Below, one piece after another: positions 50,454 through 63,960 of a stretch of 64,000 bases of DNA. The translations under genes were made by a program, and so were the position numbers. The DNA comes from Myripristis murdjan (Eukaryota; Chordata; Actinopteri; Holocentriformes; Holocentridae). The notes beneath the pieces were generated by a model that saw nothing but the letters and a program-made list of their open reading frames with translations, did not search any database and was not told the origin of the DNA. The stretch spans positions 21,812,987-21,876,986 of the forward strand of contig NC_043987.1 in assembly GCF_902150065.1 (NCBI RefSeq), read 5' to 3'. Each line of letters starts with the position of its first letter. Positions within the stretch are counted from its first letter, which is position 1.

Positions 50454-51872
50454 TCATGTGGTGGCATTGTGCTGTCCTGTGTCAGACTGTACCTCTGAGA
50501 AATCCAAATTGTTCGTTTTAGACGTGGACAAAGCCTGTCTTTCTGCCTCTTTGTTCACTACACTGACACAGGGATGGCCACGGAGATAAAAACGCAGGGG
50601 CTTGGTGGCCCATTCGCCATGGGACTCTACTCCGATGCGGGACGCTGCCACCAAGTCATGGGTTTCTGGCATGCTTGTTTGGGGGTCCTTCTCCAGCCAC
50701 ACTTCCGGGTCTGAGGCTAGATCTCGACGGTCGAAGCAGCGGGGTATATTTAGAGCCTGGCACAGTTTTGAAGGCCCGTTGCAGAGCTCTTTGTCCTTCA
50801 GCGGCTTCGCTCCATCTCTGCGTCTGGCTGCCCGCAGCTGCCTCATGATGGGCTGACCCTGCAGGGGCTCAAGGGAGCGCAGCAGCACAGCAGCACCCTC
50901 CCCTATACAGCACAGCACACAATATGCATCAGTCAGCACGGCTCCACTCAGTCTCCTTCCTTTTGCCCTTTACCCACCGACGATGGAAAACACAAAGCCC
51001 TATACAGGTTTGATGTATTAATGGCAAACACTTTGGAGAGGCAAACACATCAAACAAAAAGGTCTTTTGAGTGCAACACATGTACCACCATCAACACGTG
51101 GGCAAAGATGGTTATCTAATGAACACAAGGAGTATTTATTTCTACCACAGCAAATCAAGAGAACATATGCTATATCACTTGATAGAAAATGTTTTAACTG
51201 TGGTGATGTTACTTTTTGATTGCAGTAGCCCCTCAGCTATTTCAGGGCACCCTTACCTTGACTGGACACATTCATACAGAGGTAGATGCCGTAGATTGGA
51301 TACACATAGATTGTGCCGGGCTTCATAAACATTGCTGTGTTCCTCTCTGTGCGTTTGCCCCCCGCTGAGTGAGAGGCTTTGTCCTCCCCTCCAAGGTAGG
51401 CTTCAGTTTCCACTATTCTCCCCCGTAGCTCTGTACCATCTACATACTGGCGAACCAACACCTGGTGCAGGGACAAGGAAAAGCACTTGACTGGGCTGCT
51501 CATTTAGCATTTATATGGACTGATTTCAGGCGTTGACTGGCAGCATACAATGGGATGGGCCTACTACCAACCAGATGAAGCTTTCAGTGGAAATCAATAC
51601 ATTGTTGTGCACTGGGTAAATAACTGAGGTTAATTAAGGTGGGGTGATTCTGCTACCTTGCCAAGGAATGCTTTAGCCAGACTAATGCAGGGCTGGTTGA
51701 AAAAATCCTCTCCCAGCCTGTGCTGCTGATGCTTTTTGAAGTAAGGACTCAGCTGCTCCGTCTCGGCACCAGGAGCATTTTCACAGTGAAGGGACCTCAG
51801 CTTGGCAGGACAAACCTTCACATCCCCTTGGTTTTCATGGTCAACCTTCTTCATCCTTTTTCGCCCTGCCAT
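50454..51872 (-). CDS. mpg: mpg, alkyladenine (N-methylpurine) DNA glycosylase
   Basis: Base-excision repair enzyme that removes 3-methyladenine, hypoxanthine and ethenoadenine in the nucleus. Coding exons on the minus strand are 51657-51872 (216 nt), 51257-51461 (205 nt) and 50454-50902 (449 nt, TGA), giving 289 aa (human 298). Phases fit and junctions are GT-AG. Catalytic and binding residues seen: Glu 92 and Tyr 94 in RIVETEAYLG, His 103 in ASHSAGG, Tyr 126 in IYVYPIYG and Asn 136 in CMNVSSQ, matching human Glu125, Tyr127, His136, Tyr159 and Asn169. GPSKLCQALNI and the KPLRFYLRGHP tail are conserved. The start MAGRKRMKK is basic, like a nuclear localisation signal. An in-frame upstream ATG at 51995 would add 41 residues, so the start is open. 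An upstream non-coding exon is likely. Convergent with nprl3, as in mammals. Confidence 0.94.
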
Positions 51873-52510
51873 CTCAGCACGATGCAGGCTGAAGCGGTGC
51901 GGGATCAGGGTTAACACACACCTCAAATTCACGACAACAGACAAAAGGGAGTTGGACTCTTGAGGACACAAATGAGCAAACCGGTACAAGCTCATTGGCG
52001 TAGGAAACCCACAACACTCACACCAAGGTTAGCTAACGTTATCATCAGATTAATAAAAATATATATTCGTGAGCACAGCAAAATGAAAGCTAAACGACAC
52101 GTTCCTATCATGGCATACGGCTAAGACCCCCATAACAGTAAACTAAGTCCAGAAAATTACCTGTTTACTAAGTATTATCAGGCTAACTTAGACTAACCTA
52201 CCTTGTGAGATTCAGGCAAAGAACAAGCTAAGTTAGCCCAGCTAGCTAAAGCTGGAGACACATAATGGCAAATGCCTCCAGTACGTTAACGGTAGTTCAA
52301 ACTGTAGGCGGAACAAGTCTTCTTTTGAAAATGTATGTTTTCGCGTGTTTTATTTATTTAATTGTTTCTCATATATTTTATTCTGCCCTGTCTTTAGGAG
52401 CTAGAGGTAACAGGAAGTGAGTGAGTTTGTGTTTTGTTTTTCTTAAAGGAGCCGCGTTCCTCGTTTAATGTCAGTTTGATGAATGTTGCCATAGAAATGG
52501 AGCTGATAAG

Positions 52511-52675
<165 letters not shown>

Positions 52676-52799
52676 CTCGTATTGGAAACACTTCATATGT
52701 TGAGGGGAGGAGGGCCCTGAAAGGTGCACACCGAGTCTTGACCATAAGGACCATAGGACCATCAACTCACCAAAAAAAAAAAAAAAAAAAAAAAGGAAT

Positions 52800-53634
52800 A
52801 AATGACTAAATATCACAGTGTCCCGATGATGATGGCTATATAGACTCAACCTTCAGATTTTGTGCTTATTCTATTTTGTTATATTTTTTATTTTAATTCA
52901 GTTGAGGATGAAGACCTCAATACAAGTCTTTTTTTTTTTAGAGAATGCAACTTGACAATGCCAAAGAATGAATGTCCATCAGTGAAATCATCTTGTGCAG
53001 TTTTGGACTGGGATGAGGGTCCTACATGCACTTCCAGAGCTGAATAGCCTCCCTGCTACAGCTTTTTTGGTACACGGCAAATTAATTTGCTGATAGGGCC
53101 AACCTCCCAAGCAACTGGGTTTTTCCTCCCCCTGTCTTATCTTTTCAGTCTCATTTGAAAAACAGTCCGCTGTAATAAGAGGTTATAAATAGTGCTAGTG
53201 TTCTCATGCCAGCCTGTGCCCAGGAAGTGCATGGCGCCAGCTTGGCCCCAGGCAGTGTTGGTCCATGTGCCATTCTGGAGGGCTAACATTACACTACAGG
53301 GCTGTGCCGTGTAGTGCAACTTCATAAGAAAAGTAGGCTACAAGTCTGCAATGATGCATTTTGTGTAGTTGTGTTTGTCTGATCCAAAAACTTATACATT
53401 ATTATGTGTTTTACTCTCAAATGAAAGTAACTGCCCGTTGGATAAGGCTGTGTTGACTCTGTTGGTTTTCAAACGGGCCCCTGCTGACTTTCTGTGCTTT
53501 TTTTTTTTGGTTTTGTCATCAACAGCAAACACACATTATCTTGCACAGGCACAAAAACAGAGATGCAACCTTTCCCCTGTTTCAGCTGCAGGCTTCTCTG
53601 TAGGTCTGCAGGGAAGAGGCTTGGATGGGGCTGC

Positions 53635-53669
<35 letters not shown>

Positions 53670-56090
53670 CACGTGGCAGGCTACAGAGCTGCAGACAGTT
53701 ACCCTGAGGTCACCGTTTTTGGCTTCTTGCTGAGCCATGAGTGCTATGTTGCTGTCCCCGTAAGTTTCTTCCCGAGATCCGTTATAGCCTGCCAGGTCAG
53801 GTTGGGGCTTTGTATCATGTTATTGGTATTTGCATTACTTTTTGTTTTATTTTCAATTTGGAATTCACTTTTTATGCAGTTTACTTAGTTTTCAGACATG
53901 GTTTGCAAGTTTTAGTTTTACTTTGTGCAAATTATTAGTAATGTATCTACATATTCCCTCAGTTTATGATTTAGTAAATTTTCACTGTGACAGGTGAGGA
54001 ATGGGTTCTAGTTTGAACAGAAAGAAGGCGTACACAGCTGCAGAAGAGTTTCATAGCATGTCTCAGTGTGGTTTTAGTAGGTGTGTGTTTTGCTCATTTC
54101 TACATGGTTGTGTTTTATACTCCACTCATTGGAGTTGATTGAGACATGAGAAATATGAAAATGAGTATTATTTGAAAATTGTTTTTAATTCATCTGTTTT
54201 CAGGCCCCAGTTATAGCTTTAGTTCATTTTCATTTGCCAGAGTTTGTTTAAGCTTTTTCGTGTATCTCAGTTATTTTTCATATGGTTTTATTGAGTTGAA
54301 TTAATTCCAAGTGAACACATTTTTACACTACAGTACTCCTCTAGAAAGTATGCAGGAAAACAGGCTGGTTTTTAGAAACTGACTGGGGTACAAGTGATGC
54401 AGTTTTCTATTTGTCTGTTCAGTCTGTCCTGTCAATTGTGGATGTTTGCAATTATAAATTTGGCAGGAAAGGTTTGTCATGTCAAGATGTTGGTTGAAGG
54501 GATATGAAAATAATCAAAAGACAGCTTACTGTAACTGCACCAGCTGATGAAACAGTTACAAGTAAGTGTTTTTTTTTTTTACTTTTGAATTTTTATTTGT
54601 TACTTTTCCCAAGAGCAAGTATATTTCTGGGTTTTAATCAGATACTTTAAGGATCTCTCCAGCTGCCATTGATGTGTTTTTCTGCAAAAGTAATTCTAAC
54701 ATAATTCTAAAGTAATTCTAACGTGATTTTTTTTCAGTTAACCCTAAATTTTATATAGAGACACTTGTATACCCACATTAAACATCTACATCTACAAAAA
54801 CATTTTTTTTTTCACTATTACAAACTGCAGCCACTCTGCCCCCATTCATATTTCTGCTACTATAACTTACCTGTAATTTATCCTGTAATGAAATAACATG
54901 GATAGATGTGTGTTGTAAGCAGGATTAGAACTGCTAAAAATAAACAACTATCTCTCAACTTGTGGAAACTCTGATGAGCAGCTTTACTTGGAGAAGGCTT
55001 TTCCACCTTAATCGCCATTTTGAGTAAATGTACAGGAATTTGACAGGGCGACACTGATGGAAGGCTGTATCTTCAAATCACATAGTGATATAAACATATT
55101 CTGGCACACATTCTTTCAGGACACCAGCACCTCATTCAGCACAAGGGCACAGCGCATAATCTGCAGTAGACCGTAGGCTTTTTGTATCTTATTTGCAGTT
55201 TTTATTTTCCAAATATTGCTCTAATGTAAGTATAGTAATTAGATTTAAATGTTTACATGATCCATGTCTTAATTGAAGAAATCTCATCATGACAGTGAAC
55301 TTAAAATGTTCACATACACCTAATTTGGGCAAGTCCGAGTCAGATATTTGAGTATTTTTTTTTAAAAGCAATTTTCCTCATAAGTCAAGTCTTAGGTCAT
55401 CAAATTTGTGGCTAATTGAGACTGGGAGTCACACAATACTATCTCTGTGTTTACAGTATATGTTTGAAACTACTTTAGTCTGACAGTATACCCCTTTTGT
55501 ATTTCTCTTATGTATCACAGTTCCACCTGATAAGAAAGAAAAGAAGAAAACACTGAGCTGATAGCAGTGTTGCTGAAAACTTCTCCCCCCACACAGGCCT
55601 CTTTCCCTCGGTCAGTCAAGTCTCTGGAGGGCTGCCAGAAAGAGCAGCATGCTTGTGAAGTGGCAGTCTTATGTGTGTGGCATTGCAGAAATAGGTGAAG
55701 GGCACACATGTAATTGGCTCGAGGGTAAGTCGATACACTCCAGTAAAGTAAGTAAAAAAGTGGCATAAAAATTCTCCACTTGAATCACGGCACAGATCAT
55801 ATTTAGGGGGCCATGGCAGTTTCTGTTTACTATGTCTTCTCACTTGCTTGTGTGTGGCCAAGTGACATAACTATCCAGACCTAAGTTATCAGATGTTCCT
55901 GAATTATTTTATGGGAGTAACATTGACTTTCATTTTGTGTTATCATAAAAGAAAATAAATATCTAGGGTAGAGATGTTTAAAAAATGGTTATTCATAAGT
56001 ACCAGGTAACTTTTTATATCAAGGCAAATGTATTTCTTACAGAGATAGACCATAACAACAAAAAAAACAAAACAAAAAAAAAAAAAAAAA
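52800..56090. other. right flank, no gene recognised
   Basis: AT-rich non-coding sequence with T-runs near 52929-52939 and 53637-53665. In mammals RHBDF1 lies on this side of MPG, so this could be its upstream or first-intron DNA. I see no rhbdf1 coding exon in the window. Confidence 0.5.
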
Positions 56091-56094
56091 ATCA

Positions 56095-56400
56095 GATGCT
56101 TCAGTAATCATAGGCAACTGGACTGACTTATCGAGCCACGATGGCTGGGAGGCACAGATCTGCTGAGCACTTCTGGCAGCAGAGGCACGGCCTGCCTTGT
56201 TGACTTTGTGAAGCCTAGTGGACTGGCGAAGGCCATTGTTTGCCCTGACTGTGTTTCCACTGTCTGCCAGCAGCGATGGTGAGGTCTGGGCTGGGTAGAG
56301 GGCTTTCATTGTCTCTGACGCGTTGATAATCTTAGAAGCCACAGCTTGGCTGCACCAATACAATCTGGATTACTTTCAACTCTAGCAAGCACCGTGGTGA
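56095..56400. other. GC-richer stretch with unassigned minus-strand frame
   Basis: A 108-codon minus-strand frame (56037-56363) including ASETMKALYPAQTSPSLLAD looks more protein-like than its surroundings. It runs into a poly-Phe artefact from an A-run. I recall similar sequence as a dispersed fish repeat but cannot name it. Confidence 0.35.
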
Positions 56401-57029
56401 CAGTGCCTCTAAGCTCGGACGCCAAAGACTCATCTGTGGTGTGCAGATGGATAAGCAGGATGCATCCGCAGCGCACAGATTGTCAATATCCCATTACACC
56501 ATGACTCACGGACTCCTATGTGGAATTGCATTTGACATGCTTGTTGTTGCAAACTCTCCTCTCACAGGACTCTTTTATTAAGGAAGGAAATCTTGCCTGA
56601 TATTTATTTCTGATAAAAGTTATGCACATGACTCCATAACATTCTAAGTGACAACTTAGATATTTACATTTTAGAGCAAAAATTTCACTTTTCTCTAACA
56701 TTTCAGGCATCCTTACTTAGTTTTGTCTTCAGATGTGAAGCTCCTCTACATCAGCTGTCTCTGCGGTCTTTGGGTTACTTTGGATGTATGGAAGTATAAG
56801 ATGAGACTCAAAGCTTAAACAGTCAAAATTGTATCGCAGATTATTTTTTCAAGAACAAATGGCATTTTTACTTTGGTTATAACTTTATACATAATGCACA
56901 GAGTATGGATAATGGATGTATGTATATGTATATAAAATATATATACATCACATTCTGTGTTTCTTATTTCTTTTTCTATTTCTTATAATTAAATTCTTTG
57001 CCTGAGGAGAACTTAATTATAGGAAATAA

Positions 57030-57085
57030 GCAACTGCAACTGACCCAATTTCCCCTTGGTGATCAGTAAAGTATTTCTGATTCTG
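57030..57085 (+). mobile_element. LINE/SINE 3' tail
   Basis: CCAATTTCCCCTTGGTGATC followed by AGTAAAGTATTTCTGATTCT, the typical 3' terminus of fish non-LTR elements. Only the end is visible. Confidence 0.65.
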
Positions 57086-57089
57086 ATAT

Positions 57090-58004
57090 TTGCGATCATC
57101 AGTGAAAGGAGTGAGCATGGGAGAAATCTCTGAATGCCGGTACGACCTCTGCACCAGTGAGTACACAGTCCAGCAGTCATGTAATGTCAGATTCTGATGG
57201 TCACACTAAGTGTATTGAATGAAATATCAGTCTAAACATAATATCAGGAATTTATTTGACATTGTTATGTTATTTCTTCTTCTTTGACAAATTTGATTTG
57301 ATGCTTTGATGTTTACAAATAGCAAACCTCTTCACACCCTCACCAGATATTAAAACTCATATTTACCTGTGACTGTCAGTCCTAAATTTCAGTGTGGAAT
57401 GAGTGTCTTTAGCCTGAATATTCATACACCAAGCCAGTAATAGGTAGTGTTTCAACAGGGGGCGCTATATAGCTATTACATATTGGGCCTTTAAGGCAGA
57501 CTAGTCTCTCAAATTTTACAAAGCAGTAATATGTGGCTTTTTTTTTAATAACAAACTGCAGTGTTATATATCACTGGCAAAGTCTCATTCATTTAGATCC
57601 ACAAAAACACCACTTATCACAAAGAAATAGGTCAGAGAAAACTTTACTGTATCTCTTTCTTCATGAGCAAATCATTATTAAACCCAGGAGATAAATGATG
57701 CTCATCCCATTTATTTGCTGTGGTAAGTACATATGGGGGAAAAAAGGCAATGTGGCATCTTGTGCAGTCTCAATACCAGTCACTGTCTTTGGAGGTATTT
57801 TAGAATTAATTATCCTCAGATGTCATTAGTCTGGCTTTTAGTGGGGAGTTTTACTGTGATATGAAGGTCTAAATGCTGTATCAGACTTTTCTACCCTAAC
57901 AAGAACAAAATTCTGGAGGAAACTGATTTTTTTTTTTTCATGAATATCAATGCAAACTTAAAGATACTGAATGTCAGCATAAAATATCAGCTGGCAGCAT
58001 CTTA

Positions 58005-58036
<32 letters not shown>

Positions 58037-60922
58037 TAATAATAATAAATACAATCAACTTTCAAAAACCCATATTGGCCGAAGCCTCTCATTAGCTTGA
58101 ATTTAAAATACCTTTATCGACAGTTACTTCTGTGTTGAGCACCTTTCTCTTGCACACAAATTAGACTCCAGAGGTTTTGTGTCTGCCAGGCCTACAGGTT
58201 GCGGAGCCAGGTTGTCATTTGCATCTCCAGTGTTTGATGGGATTAATCAATAATTGATGATCATTAATGTTTCATGTGACTGTTTTCATGTTTGCTGCAA
58301 AGGCGTGGTGTGCATGCTGCAGGTGGCTGGGCTCTCACAGGGACAGGGAAGCGGGATTACTTCATATCCACTGAGATCCAGTTCACATGCTGCTGTGTCC
58401 ATCTGCCCAGCAGAGACAAACGTGATGAGGAACAGCTTTTTCTTTTTGCACGTCTGGGACCTCACGTCCGTAACTTCTAACAGAATCGCTGGTGTAAACA
58501 TGGATTGTGGAATGCCTTGCTCGTGTGAGTGTATTGAGCGTTGTGCATGTAGGAGTTTCTCTTTGCATTTGTGCATAACCACAGACATTTTCTTCTGTTT
58601 GGTTTGCATGACTCCTACAATGATACCAGAGTTGTAGGGGTCGAATTCAGAGAGAGTTGTCTCCACCTATCCAACAGAGACACAGCTGAGGAGAAACAGA
58701 TGTCCAATTTATTCAACGTCACTGCAGAATACTGTTTTGAAACAAGCAATTTAATTTAACACACAGATTGTATTTTTGAGCCAATGAGCGATTGAGCACT
58801 TATACTCTAAATCATATAAAGTAAAAATAAAAAGCCTATATATATATAAAGCCTTTTTTTTTTTTTTTTTAGCTGTTTGTTTTATTGATTCAGCCACTGC
58901 TGAAATGTCCAACCCCCTAACCTTTTTTGGCCCTCTCTGATAACAGTTTCATTGTCCCAGCTCACACCTGTTGCTCTTAAAGGAAACAGCCATTGACTCA
59001 GGGAGGGTAGGCGGCAGGGCTGTCTGCAGTCTGTTCCCGGACTTATCACAAAAACAAGGGAGTAGCAGTTCCACCATGACTACAGCCAAAGCCTCCTCTC
59101 CTTAATCTGACTCTTTTTACCGCCACCCTCGGCTGTGGTAGTTTCATAGTAACATATCTGTGGTCTTTGATCATTAAGGCCTACATTTTGGCTACTGTAT
59201 TTTAAATCTGGGTGATTCCAGCTACATTAACTTTGTCATCAATGCTAAAAGCCAACAAATCATAAATGCAAACACAGTAATCTTGGGTTAAACTGTGATT
59301 CATTAGGATAGGGTAAATGGACAGGAATTCTGGCTACAGGCTCTAAAATGCCATCAGTGTCAGTGGGATAAACTGGAATTTCTAGTAACAGCAACAACAA
59401 TGGAGAAGAGAAACAACGTGATAAAAGCGGATGCCTGGAAACAATATTTTACCGCTTTTGAGGATTTCTGTGGTTTAGTAAACCACATATCACCCATGTA
59501 CGAGCAACAACCTCTCCGCTCTTAGCCCAGAAACGGTGGTCTGGTGGTCTCTCCTCCACTTGTTTGGTTGGTTGACGAAGAGGAAACCGTTTATGGTCCG
59601 TCTGACGGTGTTCTTTAGGTTAAACATTACCCTTGCACTCAACCCTTTTATCTGTGCCTGATTGATGGCGCTTCAGGGGACCGTGAGTGCTCTTACAGGT
59701 CTGGCGTGGCTTCCTAATTGCTGTCTTTGCCTCAGCTTCACCCCTCCTCTCTCCCTCTCCTCACCCCCAAGGGAGAGTTCACCATTAATTACTGCACCTT
59801 CATGGTATATCAATCAGGGGCTCCCTGCAGGCCTTGGAATGGTCCTTAAATGCGTTTCATGGCTGTGCATATGTAATGGAGTTGACAAAGTACGATAAAC
59901 TTGTTCCCCTCGCAGAAACGCTATCCTTCACCTAATTTAGGAGCATGTCTTTGAATCAGCTCAGTTATGTAGAGTGGCCATCTATCATGCCGGCAGCGAC
60001 AAGACCCGTGGGTGTACGACAGACAGGAGCCTCGACCTGAGAGGAAACAGCTCTCCCTGGTCGGTATGAATGACACCTTCAACACATAGGCTCTCTGCAT
60101 GAGTGATTGTTGGTAGTTTTTGTTGTTCAGGAGTGAATTATCGCATTGAGTAGATCAAGAGTTCCCTCACATTGAAATGAATGAAATTAATAGTTAGAGG
60201 AGTCCTCCAGTGTTTTGGGCAAAATACTGCTTTTGCAACCTACCCACACTGAGATGAGATGTTTAATACCATTTTCACCTCTGTACGTACAGTGGTTAGG
60301 TTCATATGGGTAGCACTTCATGTTAGCTTAGCATAAAGACTTGAAATCTATGGGAGTCATTAGCCTAGCTCTGTCAAAGTGAAAAAATAAACCTTACAGC
60401 AATTCTGAAGCTGTCTTATTTACACAGTGCATCATTTATGTTTGAAGTACACATCTTGGGATTAAAAAAAAACAAGGCCGAGAGTTATTTTAGGAGAAGT
60501 TAATTTGTGCCAGATCGTCCCATGCTCAGCGGTGTGCAGATCACTGTGATAGATGGAAGGCTAAATGTTTCCAGCAGTTATAGTTCCTCCGTCAAATTTC
60601 TCCTAAAATGACTCTCATTTAAAAAACTTCAGATATTTTGGTATTAAAGAGGTGTTACACAGTGTTTCAAAGCCATGCTTCACACTAGTGAGAAACCTTT
60701 TACTCGTCATGAAATCATTTTGACTCCAATAAAATTTTACAGACCCTCAGTGCAAGACTTGGGAAAAAACCTCACAAGATGTTGAACATGGATGGGCTGC
60801 CTGGCAATACAAGGAGGCCATCATTAACTGAAAGACTGTATCAGCCTGCTATTCCCATTACATTACTGGCCTCAGATCTGCTTTATACAGCAGGAATAAA
60901 ACCCCCACATGCCCAAGTGCAG

Positions 60923-60959
<37 letters not shown>

Positions 60960-61050
60960 AAAGACAGAAAGAAAGTGGATACTCTAAGAAGCCTTGCTCG
61001 GTGCTGACAACCTGAAGGAGAATACGACTGAAAATAAAACCAGTCGGCCA
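57090..61050. other. non-coding region with simple repeats
   Basis: (AAT)n at 58004-58047, T-run at 58853-58871 and A-run at 60927-60957. Overlapping frames on both strands at 58254-58666 are not recognised and have no splice context. Nothing else is supportable. Confidence 0.45.
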
Positions 61051-61063
61051 CTCTGTGCTCCCT

Positions 61064-61115
61064 TGTTTTATGGTGAAAAAGCAGCTAACAACAGTTGCTC
61101 TGTCACCATAAAACA
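61064..61115. repeat. inverted repeat, 13-bp arms
   Basis: TGTTTTATGGTGA at 61064-61076 and its exact complement at 61103-61115, with a 26-base loop. May be a small foldback or chance. Confidence 0.6.
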
Positions 61116-61119
61116 TGGG

Positions 61120-63480
61120 CCCATATTAAAGCTGTCCTCCTTCATTTTTTGGGGCAGAATGTATAGGCACTGGTTGCCAGGTTTAACAGTGAGGGGCGGG
61201 GTGTCTGGATTGAGAAGTGGATCAAAGCAGCCATGAAAGAGACTTTTCCAGGCGCAGACGACGAGGCACAGGAACCTGGGCCTCTTGTGTCCAGCAACCT
61301 CATCTGAAGAAAACTGCAGAGACGGTGCCCCTTGTCAGCGCCTTAGAAACTTTCTGCCTCCCAACATCCATCTTTCTCATCTTGAATACTCCCAGGTGGA
61401 TATGAGCTTTCACTGAAACCATGAAGGAATGCTGTGCTGTAATGGTCTTTTCATTAGGTGGTGCAGCAGCACGTATTGCCTGTCACCTTAAATGAACACT
61501 TACTCTTCAAGATATTTTCCTCAAATGAAAATTTCACCCTTTAAAATATACAGCGAAGTGTTTTGAAATATCACATTGTTGTAATTATTTTTTTTAGATA
61601 ATGTGCTACAAAATTGAAATCGCTGACAGATGTAATCTAATCTGGACACTGAAACAAGCCTTAAGAAAAACACCGACAGTCTTACAAAAGGGTGATGTCT
61701 TGTGCCAGTACAATAGATTTGAAAGGTAAAAATGTGCAGACACACATATAATTGCTGTAGAGATGTCTTCCGTGCTGTTACTGTGGAAATGGTCTCACAC
61801 TGGGAAAGAAAACCCACAGGGTTTGTGTATGAGTAATGATGAAGACATGGGTGGGAAATCCCATGGGGCAAGTAAAGCAGGAATCTCAGCTAATGATGTG
61901 AAACTGCTGGAATGCCACACAAACAAATCTAATCTTTTTGTTTTTTCGTTTCAACTATCTGGGGCTGATTTACTCAACCTCAGTCATCCATGAATAAATC
62001 AGACACTATTCTCTAATTGATCCAACGCTATTATCAGTAACTTTTCCTAAGCATTTGCAATGTCCTAATGACATAATTATAATCTTACCTTTTTAGTCTA
62101 TAGTGATGAAATATTGTACTCTGTATTAGAGATGTTCTATAGGTTGTATGAAATATAATAAAATATTTTTTTTTTTTTTTTAAAAAAAGGCTGGTGATGG
62201 ACAAAAAAAAAGATAGGTGATAGGATCATTCACCTAAATCTTAAGCTTGAATGAATCCACTGTCATGATAGGTATTTCAAACATATCTTGACCAAAATCA
62301 TACACCTTCTCATTGCTTTTGCTATAGTTTTTATGTTTGTCCACACAGCTGTAGATTTTAATAAAGGGATATATATATTAAAAAAAAAAAACATGACTGG
62401 AAACAGCAGAAATATTGGAGTGCATCCTAAATTAGTTAAAGTGGTGACCTATGAGAAAACACACATATGAGGCCCATATGACACTCGTGTAACCAGCAGG
62501 TGCTCACTGTCCTAATGCAAGACTGTAGGTTTTAAATGATAGTTTTTATTAGTTTTCTACTTCAACTAAAACTGTAATATCAACACAGGCCTAACGTGCT
62601 ATTGCACTAATGGTCATTGGCACTCTCCTTTCTCTACCATGTGGAAGGTTTGTCATGTGGCAACATGTGTTTTGTCTTGTGATAGCACAGAAATGGAAAA
62701 AAAAAAAGTGTGAGTGGTTACATAATACATTGATAATAGTCTGTTGACCTGTTTCATGTGCTGATAATTCATAATTGCAACATCTCCATCACACATTCTA
62801 CTTGTTTACAGCTTTTTAAAGTATGGTGCAATATATGCAATATTTGTTGGCTGTTAATTCTTGAAAGTAGTGAACATAGAAACCAGCAAACTGAGTTTAG
62901 TCTTCACTCTAGTTTTCACTGCAACTACACACATAAAGTACATCTTTAACATGAAATTACATGGTGTGCTCACACTGTAAAAAAAAACATTTTTTTGACA
63001 GTTTTTTCTAATAAAATTGCATTTTTTTACCTGTATTTGAGGCTCACAGGAAAATGATCTTAAATTTACAAAACTTCACTATTTATTTAAATATGTAATG
63101 TGATTTAACAAATAAAATCTGTAAAAATAAAATACACTAATTATCTGTTTTCTAACATATTTTAAAGTATCAATTTACAAAAAATAACTGTAAAAAAAGA
63201 GTATTGTTTTGCTGCAAAATATATAGATTTACTGTAGTTTTACCAAAAAAGACTCTGTTTTAGTGATATATCACCTTAAAATACATTAAAAATGTTGTGA
63301 ATTTTACATTTAAAAATTGTATAAGTGTGGAAAAATATATGACTAAAGAAAGAAATGTTTTGTCATTATGCATAAATTAACCACCACTTTATGTAAATAA
63401 ACTAAAAAAAAAAGTATTTACTATCCTATCTGACAGTTAAAAACTACATTGTTACAGATTTTAACTTTCACTTTATCACT
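61120..63480. other. AT-rich non-coding region
   Basis: No gene is recognised. 62980-63480 is extremely AT-rich with many TTTAC/AAAATAC words, perhaps a decayed AT-rich transposon. Confidence 0.4.
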
Positions 63481-63504
63481 CCATTTGTATTAATTTAAGG
63501 GTTT

Positions 63505-63960
63505 GATTTGGGACACACTACATACGTCCTCCCTGACCTCCGACCCTCTTGCTCACTTCCGCCGCCATCCGTAGCGCCACATTTGAATGTTGTTGTCAAA
63601 ATGGCGGTGCTGTTTCATACTGCTCTGTCATCTGTCATATTTCTGATCTTCTGTCTTCCTGTTGCGCCTGCTGTCACTGACTGAGGTGAGTGCAATATGT
63701 GTGTGTCCTGTTGTCTTCCATATGTGGGCGTGGCCTGTACACGCAACTCAGTCAGTGCGACGTAACTTCCGCTGCGCAAAGGATTGTGGGTCAAAATGGC
63801 CAAAGAAGCATGCTGAAATGCAGACTGTGAAATCTGACTGGATGTAGTAGAACATCCTGATACTCTTGGCATACTGCATCTGACATACTATGTATTGGGA
63901 CATACTAATTCTTTTTTTTTTGGCGTACTAAATAGTATGGTAGTATTGGAATGCAGGGCC
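63505..63960. other. GC-richer stretch: possible repeat or promoter
   Basis: Contains GCCGCCATCC and AAAATGGCGG (a YY1-like word). A short frame from 63601 (MAVLFHTALSSVIFLIFCLP) ends in TGA just before a GAG|GTGAGT donor-like site. GGGACACACTAC near 63510 and GGGACATACTAA near 63897, plus GTACTAAATAGTATGGTAGT near 63925, look like pieces of a common fish DNA transposon. Repeat origin is the more likely reading. Confidence 0.4.

Noticed and set aside
58254-58666. 127-aa and 126-aa frames overlapping on opposite strands
   Set aside because: No recognisable domain, no splice or promoter context; likely a chance stop-free stretch.
53000-63500. Search for rhbdf1 or any other exon in the right flank
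   Set aside because: No stretch showed a conserved protein block bounded by splice signals.
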